IMG/VR virus record: IMGVR_UViG_3300034101_002920
Coordinates: 1-21,400 of that record
Strand: one strand, 5' to 3'
Source: a virus
DNA length: 21,400 nucleotides
Positions within the stretch are counted from its first letter, which is position 1. Every line of letters begins with the position of its first letter. Shown piece after piece: positions 6,967 to 13,990 of this stretch. A program made the translations under genes and the position numbers. Below the pieces are notes generated by a model. It was given only the letters and a program-made list of their open reading frames with translations, was not told where the DNA came from and made no database searches.

Positions 6967-7811
6967 TAAAAGCACTCCGGGATAAGTCCTGTGTAGAAGC
7001 TGACTTTAGCTCCTCGTGGTAAGTCCATCTTTGGCTCCCATGTCTCGAAGCATTGACGGCTCTCGCAGTACCATGACCGCTTACGATCCACTGCTTCTCC
7101 ACGAGCTTCATAGTAACGGTTCTTGGCTGCTCTGGTCCTTAGCTGTGACGCAAAGCCCATGTGAACCATGTACGGCAGGCCGTCCTGAGTCATACGATTC
7201 AAACGCAAGTCTAAGGCAGTCTTACCGATGAATGGTGTGTTGTGGTTGCCGTAGTGTAGTCCTCGATACCATCGCCATACACGACAGTAAGGAATGTCCC
7301 AGAAGCCTCCAGAGACTTCGAAGTCGAACATTGGTGCCTGTCGATCCTGCAGGTACTGTGGGTACCATATCTCTCGATGGCGAAAAGCAAAGCCGTTGCC
7401 TAGTGTCTTCGGCAGCAGATGGTTGATGTCCGTCTGACACTCGAACGGGTAGAACTCGTCAGCATCCAGTACGATGAAGTAGTTTGGATGAAAGCCCATG
7501 TCGGTGATAGCGTTAAGGTAACGGTTACGGGCTTCACATTTACCCTGAGCCTTGTCTTTAGCTGAGCAGAAGCCGTGCTTGATGTGAGTAACACGAGAAT
7601 CAGCCAGAGCAAGTTCTGACAGGAACTCTGTAGTGCCGTCTACACTCAGGCCCTCTGGTGAGACCATGTCAGGATTAGTTTCTGCGTAGATACGATCAGC
7701 AGACTCTACGAAGACCCACTTCTCAACTCCCGGCCAGTTCTTATGCTGCTCGTAGAGTTTAGGAAGCCATTCCATTTCATTGAGCACCAGAGTGCAGAGT
7801 GCGAGTTTCAT
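6966..7811 (-). CDS. GT-A-fold glycosyltransferase (GT2/GT92-like)
   Basis: The start is the ATG at 7811, which overlaps the upstream stop as ATGA; an upstream GTG at 7859 is rejected. The product has 281 residues. It opens with the nucleotide-binding strand MKLALCTLVLNEMEWL, with the NE pair at 11-12. ARNRYL at 95-100 precedes VLDADEFYPF (114-123), whose D116-A-D118 is the DxD metal and nucleotide-sugar site. VHMGF near the C-terminus matches the late histidine seen in this type. The enzyme transfers a sugar from a nucleotide donor to an acceptor in the cytoplasm; donor and acceptor are not determined. Aromatic residues are abundant in the acceptor half (residues about 140-200). Confidence 0.78.
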   Translation of the reverse strand: MKLALCTLVLNEMEWLPKLYEQHKNWPGVEKWVFVESADRIYAETNPDMVSPEGLSVDGTTEFLSELALADSRVTHIKHGFCSAKDKAQGKCEARNRYLNAITDMGFHPNYFIVLDADEFYPFECQTDINHLLPKTLGNGFAFRHREIWYPQYLQDRQAPMFDFEVSGGFWDIPYCRVWRWYRGLHYGNHNTPFIGKTALDLRLNRMTQDGLPYMVHMGFASQLRTRAAKNRYYEARGEAVDRKRSWYCESRQCFETWEPKMDLPRGAKVSFYTGLIPECF

Positions 7812-8827
7812 AGTACAGACTCCAGTGCTTCGATGTAACGGTGCTTCAGCATTTCCCACGAGTTGGTAGTACGGTAGTTTTCACCTTCCAATGAGAACTT
7901 CTCGATGTCCTGATCTGCCCATTGGTCAATGCAAGCAGCAATGGCAACAGGATCGACTACTGACTCCTCGATCTTCAGATGACCTGACATAACCTGAGTG
8001 ATGCGTCGTGAAGCAACAGGAATCAATGGTTCTTCTGGTAGCCACTGGTTAGTCGGGAACCTGTTAGTTGTCATCACCATCATGCCTGAAGCAAATGCTT
8101 CCTGTAACGGTAAGCTAAGCCCATTGTATTTTTCTGGTGCGACATAGACATCGTACACCGGATCGAATAGTTGGTGCCGAGGGACTTCACCAGCGATGAT
8201 TGTCGGGACTACTGCAGTCTTAGGAAGATCGGCTTCCTTGAGCAGCTTGTAGATCCCTTCAGGTTTCTGACAACGAATAGTCAGGTCAATGTCTGACTGA
8301 ACGTATGCTAATGCTCTGATCAGTTCCAGCGTGCCCTTGTGGTTACGAGAACCAATGTTGCCAGCATTATGCAGGAACCTACGTGCCTTGGTCCTGCGAG
8401 TCCACTGGATATGGTTTTCAACAGGAACAGGGATGTAGACACCATCAGGGAAGTACTGCTGGTCCAGTAATGATGGGTTAATGAACAGATCAAACTTGTG
8501 ACGTGGATGTTCGAGAAACCATTCGTACATCGGGATGATGACAGTCTTGACTCCACGCTCATGGCAACGATTAGGAAAGTTCCAGTCGAATGGAGTCTCG
8601 AAGAACAGCATCACGTCGATGTCGTCTAGGAACCGTTCTACTTCTGGTCCAGCAATAGTTCTGCTGGTGATCTCCATTGTTCCTTCTGGGTACCACTCCA
8701 TGTGTGAAGGAGTACCATGAGGATGACGGTACACCATAACGTCGGTGATAACGCCAGCGTCGTAGAAGGACTTAGCCAGATGACCGAGTCCCTGAGAAGT
8801 CGCATAGCACACGCATCCTACTCTCAT
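7808..8827 (-). CDS. GT-B-fold glycosyltransferase (GT4-like)
   Basis: The product has 339 residues. An AGGAGC precedes the ATG at 8827 and the junction with the SDR gene is ATGA. The N-terminal domain begins MRVGCVCY and has SQGLGHLAKSF, a glycine loop. The C-terminal domain has the strand and loop HNAGNIGSRNHKGTLELIRA (153-172) and the donor-site segment DVYVAPEKYNGLSLPLQEAF (226-245). GT4 enzymes usually carry E-x7-E there; here the first position is asparagine (N235) and only E243 remains. The enzyme would join a nucleotide-activated sugar to a growing glycan. The fold call is good; the specificity is unknown. Confidence 0.75.
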   Translation of the reverse strand: MRVGCVCYATSQGLGHLAKSFYDAGVITDVMVYRHPHGTPSHMEWYPEGTMEITSRTIAGPEVERFLDDIDVMLFFETPFDWNFPNRCHERGVKTVIIPMYEWFLEHPRHKFDLFINPSLLDQQYFPDGVYIPVPVENHIQWTRRTKARRFLHNAGNIGSRNHKGTLELIRALAYVQSDIDLTIRCQKPEGIYKLLKEADLPKTAVVPTIIAGEVPRHQLFDPVYDVYVAPEKYNGLSLPLQEAFASGMMVMTTNRFPTNQWLPEEPLIPVASRRITQVMSGHLKIEESVVDPVAIAACIDQWADQDIEKFSLEGENYRTTNSWEMLKHRYIEALESVL

Positions 8828-9759
8828 GAGTTGCTCCTATATTTCTTAATCAGCATTTCCAGCAGGCTGACGATACATAGCTTGTCTTTAGGACCGATGG
8901 CGTCGAATAGTCGACGTGAGCTACCGTAGACCGTAGTACTTCTGTACGGCATAGTAGATTCTGTGACAGTAAAGCAGGTATCGGGTACTGCGTTGACAAG
9001 GAAGCAAGCGTTGCGGATCAACTGACGAATAGATGTCGTGTACGCATTGCAAACAACGTAATCGTTGGGTGTGCTCAACTGCATCAGGTCGTAGACGTGT
9101 TCCATGTAATCCTTGGCGTAACCGATCGTCACGTCCTGTCCCACATCAAACATTGCTACAGGTACGCCGGTTGCAGCAGCTTTGCAAATCTTATGCAACA
9201 GGTAGTTTCCATTACGCCTTGGTGAGTCGTGGTTGTAAAGGATTCCTGTGCAGATAAACATTCCATGGTTCTGTCGGTACATTCTGGCAAGATGATAGGC
9301 AGCGACCTTGGCACAGGCGTAAGGACTACGTGGGTTGAACGGAGTCTCTTCAGTCTGTGGGGCTGATGCATCACCGAACATCGTTGACGAACATGGAATG
9401 AATACACGAGCAGACGGACAGTGACGGCGTACGGATGCCAGCAAGTTGCTGACAGCTTTAACCGTAACGTCCACCTGATACGCTGGGTGCAGGAAGGACC
9501 AGTCTACGTTGTCCTGATCAGCTTCATGGTAAATCTGGTGAGGATCTACTTTACGAATGATCTCATCCAGACACAGAGCATCCGTAACGTCACCTTGGAT
9601 CAGATGGAAGTTAGGATTGCCGATGTTGTGGCGTACGTTGTCGAACGGATCTTTCGATGAATGCCGATACACGCCATGGACTTCATAGCCTTTCTCCAGC
9701 AGGATGTCAGCAAGATAAGAACCGTCCTGGCCACAGACGCCAGTGATGAGAGCACGCAT
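8824..9759 (-). CDS. Extended-SDR nucleotide-sugar enzyme related to GDP-mannose 4,6-dehydratase
   Basis: The product has 311 residues. GVCGQDGSYLA (7-17) is the Gmd-type NADP-binding loop. SPYACAK gives the catalytic Y147 and K151, and NHDSPRR (176-182) is the Gmd substrate signature. The catalytic serine/threonine segment is CSSTMFG (123-129), where Gmd proteins usually have SSSEMFG or STSELYG; the glutamate used for dehydration is replaced by T126. The protein is also somewhat short. The normal Gmd reaction converts GDP-mannose to GDP-4-keto-6-deoxymannose and would feed the aminotransferase. With threonine here it may instead be an epimerase or reductase, or have moved its acid/base. The gene overlaps both neighbours (TAATG upstream, ATGA downstream). 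Confidence 0.8.
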   Translation of the reverse strand: MRALITGVCGQDGSYLADILLEKGYEVHGVYRHSSKDPFDNVRHNIGNPNFHLIQGDVTDALCLDEIIRKVDPHQIYHEADQDNVDWSFLHPAYQVDVTVKAVSNLLASVRRHCPSARVFIPCSSTMFGDASAPQTEETPFNPRSPYACAKVAAYHLARMYRQNHGMFICTGILYNHDSPRRNGNYLLHKICKAAATGVPVAMFDVGQDVTIGYAKDYMEHVYDLMQLSTPNDYVVCNAYTTSIRQLIRNACFLVNAVPDTCFTVTESTMPYRSTTVYGSSRRLFDAIGPKDKLCIVSLLEMLIKKYRSNS

Positions 9760-10991
9760 TAGAGAATCCTTAGTTCAGGGAGGGGGACGATAAACTTACC
9801 ACCAGCTTTACGCCATGCCTCATCCTTTTCCCGTTCAAGGAATTCTGAGGTGAAAGCATAGGGCAGGACCAGCATGTAGTCTGGTCGCTGTTGGCGTACG
9901 ATCGCTTCGGAGTAGATTTTGATGTCAGTACCGGCTGTGACTTTGCCCCACTTCTCAGGTGAGCGTTCAGCAGCGTACAGCACATCGTCGTAGTCTATCC
10001 CGTACCACTGAAGAAGGAAGTTACCTTTGGTCGATGCTCCGTAGACACAGACCATCTTACCGTCTTCATTGGCTTCGTTAATGGCATCCTGAACTTCGTC
10101 TCGGTTAGCCTCCATGCGTGTAATGAAATCTTCGAAGTCCTTGAGTATGTCGACTTCGTTAATGAATGCGTCTACGACTCGTGCCCCGGCTTCTGGAGAA
10201 CGACCAGTAGGGTAGGAAGCATGACGGATGCTGATGCGGTACGATTCACCATTGACGGCATTGGTGGTAACGTCGTAGATCATCAGGTTATGGCGACGCA
10301 GCAGCACAGCGAGGCTGTGGAGCGTGTAGAACTCCAGATGCTCGTGAGCCATGTTGCCAATATCGTTGCAATTGATCATGTTCTTGAGGCACATAAGCTG
10401 TGCGACGAACACGCCTTCTGGATGAAGTACTTTAGCGATATCGGCTATGAAAGGGTTTGGATTATCTAAGTCATAGAACATACCGCAAGCAGTAATGATT
10501 TTGGCTTTGCCTGTAACGGCATTCGTGTAGGCATCGGCTGACCAGAAATCGTTGATCAGGATGTCCACTTTCTCTTGTGGCTCTGAAGCAAGATTCTTAG
10601 CAGGCTCAACGCCGACACGGCATAACCTGTCGGGATAGAAGCCAAGCAGTGTACCATCGTTGGAGCCAATGTCGAGTACTACGTCCCCCGTGCGTAACTC
10701 TACTTGAGACATTGCATCTCGCACAACATCGGCCAAGGCTGTACGCATCGTGGCTGTAACGCCAGATCGGTACCAATAGTGACCGGAGTACAGCAACTCC
10801 TGTGGTGCTGTGTGCGGGTTCTGGACCAGAGTACATTCTGGACAGTAGACTAGCTCAAGCGGACATTTCTCACCATCGTAGGCGTGTCCGGGGTCTACAA
10901 AGTTGCTGATGTACTGATCGCCAAAGTTATACAGAGGCGTGAGTTTATCGTGACCGCAAATGCGGCACGTCGTGCGGGTGGTGTAGGACAT
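9759..10991 (-). CDS. Nucleotide-sugar C-methyltransferase (TylC3/NovU/KijD1 type)
   Basis: The product has 410 residues in three parts. N-terminal zinc site: C9-x2-C12 and C50-x2-C53. Central SAM domain: DIGSNDGTLLGF (107-118), with HEHLEFYT (216-223) matching the (Y/H)EHL box that supplies the catalytic Glu-His pair in KijD1-like enzymes. C-terminal Rossmann-like domain: VYGASTKGN (316-324), ending in FIVPLPELRIL. This is the full-length architecture of sugar C-methyltransferases that place a branch methyl on a keto-sugar nucleotide. Four bases separate it from the upstream stop, and TAATG links it to the SDR gene. A keto-sugar made within this cassette is the probable substrate. Family call strong; carbon position unknown. 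Confidence 0.87.
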   Translation of the reverse strand: MSYTTRTTCRICGHDKLTPLYNFGDQYISNFVDPGHAYDGEKCPLELVYCPECTLVQNPHTAPQELLYSGHYWYRSGVTATMRTALADVVRDAMSQVELRTGDVVLDIGSNDGTLLGFYPDRLCRVGVEPAKNLASEPQEKVDILINDFWSADAYTNAVTGKAKIITACGMFYDLDNPNPFIADIAKVLHPEGVFVAQLMCLKNMINCNDIGNMAHEHLEFYTLHSLAVLLRRHNLMIYDVTTNAVNGESYRISIRHASYPTGRSPEAGARVVDAFINEVDILKDFEDFITRMEANRDEVQDAINEANEDGKMVCVYGASTKGNFLLQWYGIDYDDVLYAAERSPEKWGKVTAGTDIKIYSEAIVRQQRPDYMLVLPYAFTSEFLEREKDEAWRKAGGKFIVPLPELRIL

Positions 10992-10995
10992 GTTC

Positions 10996-12336
10996 TCACT
11001 TGGGGGGCAAGAGACTTAGGGGGTTAAACTCTTCAATGTAACACTTACTGATTGGGTGCTTCTTGTTACCCATAGATGACTCTTCACCAGTGTGCTGCAC
11101 CAATGAAGGGTAGTGGACATACTCAGTCCATCCGGCAGCATTCATGGATTCAACGATTGCACCGTCCAACGACTTGTGCCCTCGCATAGAATCTCTACGA
11201 CGAGTAACCATGTGCGGTTGTGCAAGTAACGTCTCAACTGCTGCATGATCAAACACCAATGCTACGGCACCTCTACCGAGTTGGTGACCTTTTGCAGCAC
11301 GAGCAGCTTCGTGCCAACCATGTGTCTTCCCGGGAACGATAGCATCGTTTTCCATGAATGTAAAGAGGTTGAGGTAACTTTTCTCTGGTAGTGTACACTC
11401 AGTCAGGTACTGCTTGAGGTTCTTGACGCAGATGAAGTCATCTTGGAAGATGGCGTAGAACTGGGACCATGGGTTTCTGGAGTAGAGTTCAAGGAGTGTC
11501 ATGTGCCAATGAGCGAAGGTTCGGATGTTCCTTCCACGGCAGATCACCTCGTGAGGCTCCAGCACGTCCATCAAGCGACTATCGCAGGGTCCATCGACTG
11601 AGATGATGGGTTTGTCGAAGCCAGCGTCAGCGAGGCTCTCCAGCGTTCTGGGAAGCAGATCATCTACGCGAGTCGGTACGGTAGTGACTGCGTACTCCCA
11701 AGTACCACGGATGTAAGGCAGGTCTTCTGCTGGTCGTTCCAGTCCACCGTTCCACTTCATAACTTCTGAGCGAAGAAGTTCAGCGTGACCCTGAGTATCA
11801 AGTACACGGCGATGGCTGGTGAACGACGGTAGAGGAGTCACGAATCTGACTCCCGGTACGATGGGTGTAATGTAGTCTCGAAACGCAGCTACCTGCGAGT
11901 CGTGGATACAACCGCACAGTGTTTCCTTGGGCAGAACGATATGAGGCATTGGGGGGATTCCGCAGGCTTCGATGATCCACTCACGGATGCGAGCAGCAAC
12001 CATTCCGGGGAGGTACTTAGCAGCAGCACGCTGGTACCACTTCTGTGCATTCTTTGCTGAGCGTGCGACAATACGTTCTGACAATGGGATGGCATCCTGC
12101 AGAACTTCCATTGCCGACATCGTGTTCAGTCTGTCGATCTCAGCTTTGCATTCAGAGCAGGGTACGGCGTTGCCGGTCTCACGAACAATGATTGCGTGGA
12201 GCTTGGTGCCGATATCGGAAATCAATACACTTTTTCTTCGCTGTGATGCTGGTACCGAACTCAATGCTGCTAAGTATCTTTTAGCATTGGGTCCGTTCGC
12301 ATCAATCTCTTTCTGCCAAGCTGTCGGGATAATCAT
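10996..12336 (-). CDS. Two-part protein: CxxC N-terminal domain fused to a GT-A-like glycosyltransferase
   Basis: The product has 446 residues. Residues about 20-126 form a helical domain with IGTKLHAII, CSECKAEIDRL (C60, C63) and W100; its layout recalls a small cysteine domain I remember from planctomycete and phage proteins (GTELKKLL ... CxC ... MD ... W). Residues 127-212 are unassigned and include C141 and C143. From about 213 a glycosyltransferase-like domain follows: WEYAVTTVPTRVDDLLPRTL, a strand IISVDGP, FYAIFQDDF (293-301) with the DxD-like QDD, and a C-terminal YPSLVQHTGEESSMG. It overlaps the small membrane protein gene by 35 bases. It probably glycosylates a phage or host acceptor; the N-terminal domain may bind metal or the target. 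Confidence 0.62.
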   Translation of the reverse strand: MIIPTAWQKEIDANGPNAKRYLAALSSVPASQRRKSVLISDIGTKLHAIIVRETGNAVPCSECKAEIDRLNTMSAMEVLQDAIPLSERIVARSAKNAQKWYQRAAAKYLPGMVAARIREWIIEACGIPPMPHIVLPKETLCGCIHDSQVAAFRDYITPIVPGVRFVTPLPSFTSHRRVLDTQGHAELLRSEVMKWNGGLERPAEDLPYIRGTWEYAVTTVPTRVDDLLPRTLESLADAGFDKPIISVDGPCDSRLMDVLEPHEVICRGRNIRTFAHWHMTLLELYSRNPWSQFYAIFQDDFICVKNLKQYLTECTLPEKSYLNLFTFMENDAIVPGKTHGWHEAARAAKGHQLGRGAVALVFDHAAVETLLAQPHMVTRRRDSMRGHKSLDGAIVESMNAAGWTEYVHYPSLVQHTGEESSMGNKKHPISKCYIEEFNPLSLLPPK

Positions 12337-12478
12337 GGGGATGAATACCTATGTGTTCCAAGTATGAGGACTCTTGCTCTTTGAGTGCGTAAATGTCGCT
12401 ATGGACGAGCATGTGCAGCACAAACGCCAATGCCATGCTGAGTAACGATGTTGCAACTATCAGTATGATTTCTTTCAT
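12302..12478 (-). CDS. Small single-span membrane protein
   Basis: From the ATG at 12478 (ATGA overlap with the previous stop) the protein has 58 residues: MKEIILIVATSLLSMALAF and a few more residues form one N-terminal membrane segment (about 4-24), followed by a charged, His-containing tail. It sits between the tail genes and the sugar cassette. Small one-span proteins here can be holins or inner spanins, but no endolysin is visible next to it, so the lysis role is unproved. A longer reading from 12610 would only cover the preceding gene out of frame and is not used. Confidence 0.5.
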   Translation of the reverse strand: MKEIILIVATSLLSMALAFVLHMLVHSDIYALKEQESSYLEHIGIHPHDYPDSLAERD

Positions 12479-13044
12479 AAAGTTTCGTACACAGTAAAGG
12501 CGAAGCATAATGTTGGATGCACAATTGGTGGAGTCGGCGGCATGATGCTGGCAATACACGCCATTCCGGGATTGTAGCACGACTCTCCAGTCAACAGTAT
12601 CGGGTTGCAACTAACTTTTGTCAACAGTACGTTGACACTAGGAGGAACTACGGCTAAAGGACCGCCACCAGTACAGTCTCCTGCCCACTCCAGCAACCAA
12701 CCACCTGATGTACCGCACTGTATGTTTACGTTAGAGCAAAAAGTCCAAGTACAGTTTAACCCAGCGTCATAGTAACAGCAAAAAGTGCAGGTACCTGTTA
12801 GAGTGCCAAGCCCCCAACGGCCATTCTCGATTAACGTCACTGTGCCTGTCATAGACCAGCAACCGTAAGGTGAATCGGAAGCTGCTTCGACTGTCAGAGT
12901 TGACGGAAGTGGATTCTCTCCGGGTGCTCCTGTGCAATCCCCCGGATGTAGTTCACTGATGTAAGGGTTGCATCGTTCCGTACAGCATGTAGTGCCGCAA
13001 CCGCAGCCGCATTCCAGTAAGGCTTGCTGTAAGTTGGAGGGCAT
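12475..13044 (-). CDS. Cysteine-rich probable minor tail protein
   Basis: The ATG at 13044 lies one base after the previous stop (TAACATG), giving 189 residues. Nineteen are cysteine (10 percent), beginning with a cluster ECGCGCGTTCCTERC at 11-25. The rest looks like beta strands rich in Thr, Gly and Trp (TVTLIENGRWGLGTLTGTCTFC), with a late SCNPILLT motif. I recall proteins of this style from planctomycete and freshwater phage genomes, all of unknown function. No signal peptide or membrane segment is visible. Position after the tail proteins suggests a tail-tip or fibre component. In the reducing cytoplasm the cysteines would more likely bind metal than form disulfides. Confidence 0.55.
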   Translation of the reverse strand: MPSNLQQALLECGCGCGTTCCTERCNPYISELHPGDCTGAPGENPLPSTLTVEAASDSPYGCWSMTGTVTLIENGRWGLGTLTGTCTFCCYYDAGLNCTWTFCSNVNIQCGTSGGWLLEWAGDCTGGGPLAVVPPSVNVLLTKVSCNPILLTGESCYNPGMACIASIMPPTPPIVHPTLCFAFTVYETL

Positions 13045-13045
13045 G

Positions 13046-13990
13046 TTAGGTTCCTGTTCCTGTTCCGGGGCAATCAATCTGTATGCCCTGACAGAACACG
13101 CCTTCAACGATGTAGTTATCGCATCGAGTGAGTGTAACGACTCCGTCACAGCATTCGTAGAACTTGTCAGGTATTGCAACAAGACTGTAGTTGCCTGTCA
13201 AGACCATCCACAGAACTTCTCCAATACCCCCTGTACCTGTGCCCGTGCCTGTTCCAGTAACTGGCAACCTGTCACCTAGGTCAGAGATGATGACATGAGC
13301 ATTGGCGGGTAGAGTCAATAGTCTTGGATCGTAACAGTAAATCAGATCGCCTGTACCTGTTGGTGCGTATCTGTTTGGCGAGACCAGTAAACCACAGTCA
13401 ACTGGGCCAACGTTTCCTGCTGAACCTGTTCCCGGTTCGTTTTCACCAACGATCAGGTCGCACATGTTGCAACCGAAAGTACCACCAGTTCCTGTTCCTG
13501 TTCCCGTACCAGTTTCTGAAGGAAGAGAGAACTCAGGTGTAGCAGCCATCAATGCTGTGTAGTATCCGCCACCTAAACACTCGATGATCATTGCGTGTCG
13601 CTGAGATGAGGAAGAACCTACAGCATTAACTGGTGACCACTCAGCACCATTGCGAACGATCAACAATAGGTCGCCTTCGGACGCTGAGAAGGTTGTGTAG
13701 CGATTGGTTACGTCAATCAAACCTTGAGCAGAAGTAGATGACTCCATATCAAGACTGGTAGCACTGGTCGGTTGAACGTAACGAATAATACGACCAACTG
13801 CTGTAGTGTAACCCGTGAGAGGATTACTTGCCGCCGCAAGGTCTTCTGTGAGGAGAACATAGTACAGCAGGTTGTGGATCGTCTTGTCACGAGTGTTATC
13901 CATCACTGTCTGTGATTGGCGGGCACCAAGCACACGGCGATGGATCTCTCGTGCGTCGTCGTAGTTGTAGGCTCCTAATAGACCTGTCAT
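13046..13990 (-). CDS. Minor tail / tail-tip protein with Thr-Gly linkers
   Basis: The product has 314 residues. Residues 1-155 are a mixed helical and beta region; the start, ALLTGLL-type in style, is not diagnostic. After that, three beta-rich segments are separated by Thr-Gly tracts: (TG)5G at 160-170, TGTG at 211-214, (TG)5G at 245-255, and a terminal GTGTGT at 309-314. Cysteines are frequent in the last half (174, 177, 199, 219, 280, 281, 290, 300, 307). The start forms an ATGA overlap with the preceding tail gene. Thr-Gly tracts are flexible spacers, so the C-terminal half probably consists of separate small domains exposed at the tail tip, perhaps for host binding. Family not recognised. 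Confidence 0.58.
   Translation of the reverse strand: MTGLLGAYNYDDAREIHRRVLGARQSQTVMDNTRDKTIHNLLYYVLLTEDLAAASNPLTGYTTAVGRIIRYVQPTSATSLDMESSTSAQGLIDVTNRYTTFSASEGDLLLIVRNGAEWSPVNAVGSSSSQRHAMIIECLGGGYYTALMAATPEFSLPSETGTGTGTGTGGTFGCNMCDLIVGENEPGTGSAGNVGPVDCGLLVSPNRYAPTGTGDLIYCYDPRLLTLPANAHVIISDLGDRLPVTGTGTGTGTGGIGEVLWMVLTGNYSLVAIPDKFYECCDGVVTLTRCDNYIVEGVFCQGIQIDCPGTGTGT
13049..13066 (-). repeat. Thr-Gly codon repeat at the 3' end of the tail gene
   Basis: Three Gly-Thr pairs encoded largely by GGAACA hexamers immediately precede the stop codon. The near-identical hexamers could permit slippage in steps of six bases, which would keep the reading frame. Confidence 0.7.
13226..13258 (-). repeat. 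(Thr-Gly)5-Gly tract in the tail gene
   Basis: Residues 245-255 read TGTGTGTGTGG. The codons are mixed (ACT, ACA, ACG and various Gly codons), so selection appears to act on the peptide and not only on the DNA repeat. Confidence 0.8.
13481..13513 (-). repeat. (Thr-Gly)5-Gly tract in the tail gene
   Basis: Residues 160-170 repeat the same 11-residue tract found at 245-255. It marks the boundary between the N-terminal region and the cysteine-containing C-terminal segments. Confidence 0.8.

Noticed and set aside
11972-12367. 131-codon plus-strand frame opposite the fused glycosyltransferase
   Set aside because: Antisense shadow with no upstream ribosome site; all supported genes are on the minus strand.
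12479-12610. N-terminal extension of the small membrane protein
   Set aside because: It overlaps the cysteine-rich gene out of frame, and an ATGA start at 12478 fits the pattern of the neighbours.
13045-13182. N-terminal extension of the cysteine-rich protein
   Set aside because: It reads out of frame through the end of the Thr-Gly tail gene; the ATG one base after that gene's stop is the natural start.
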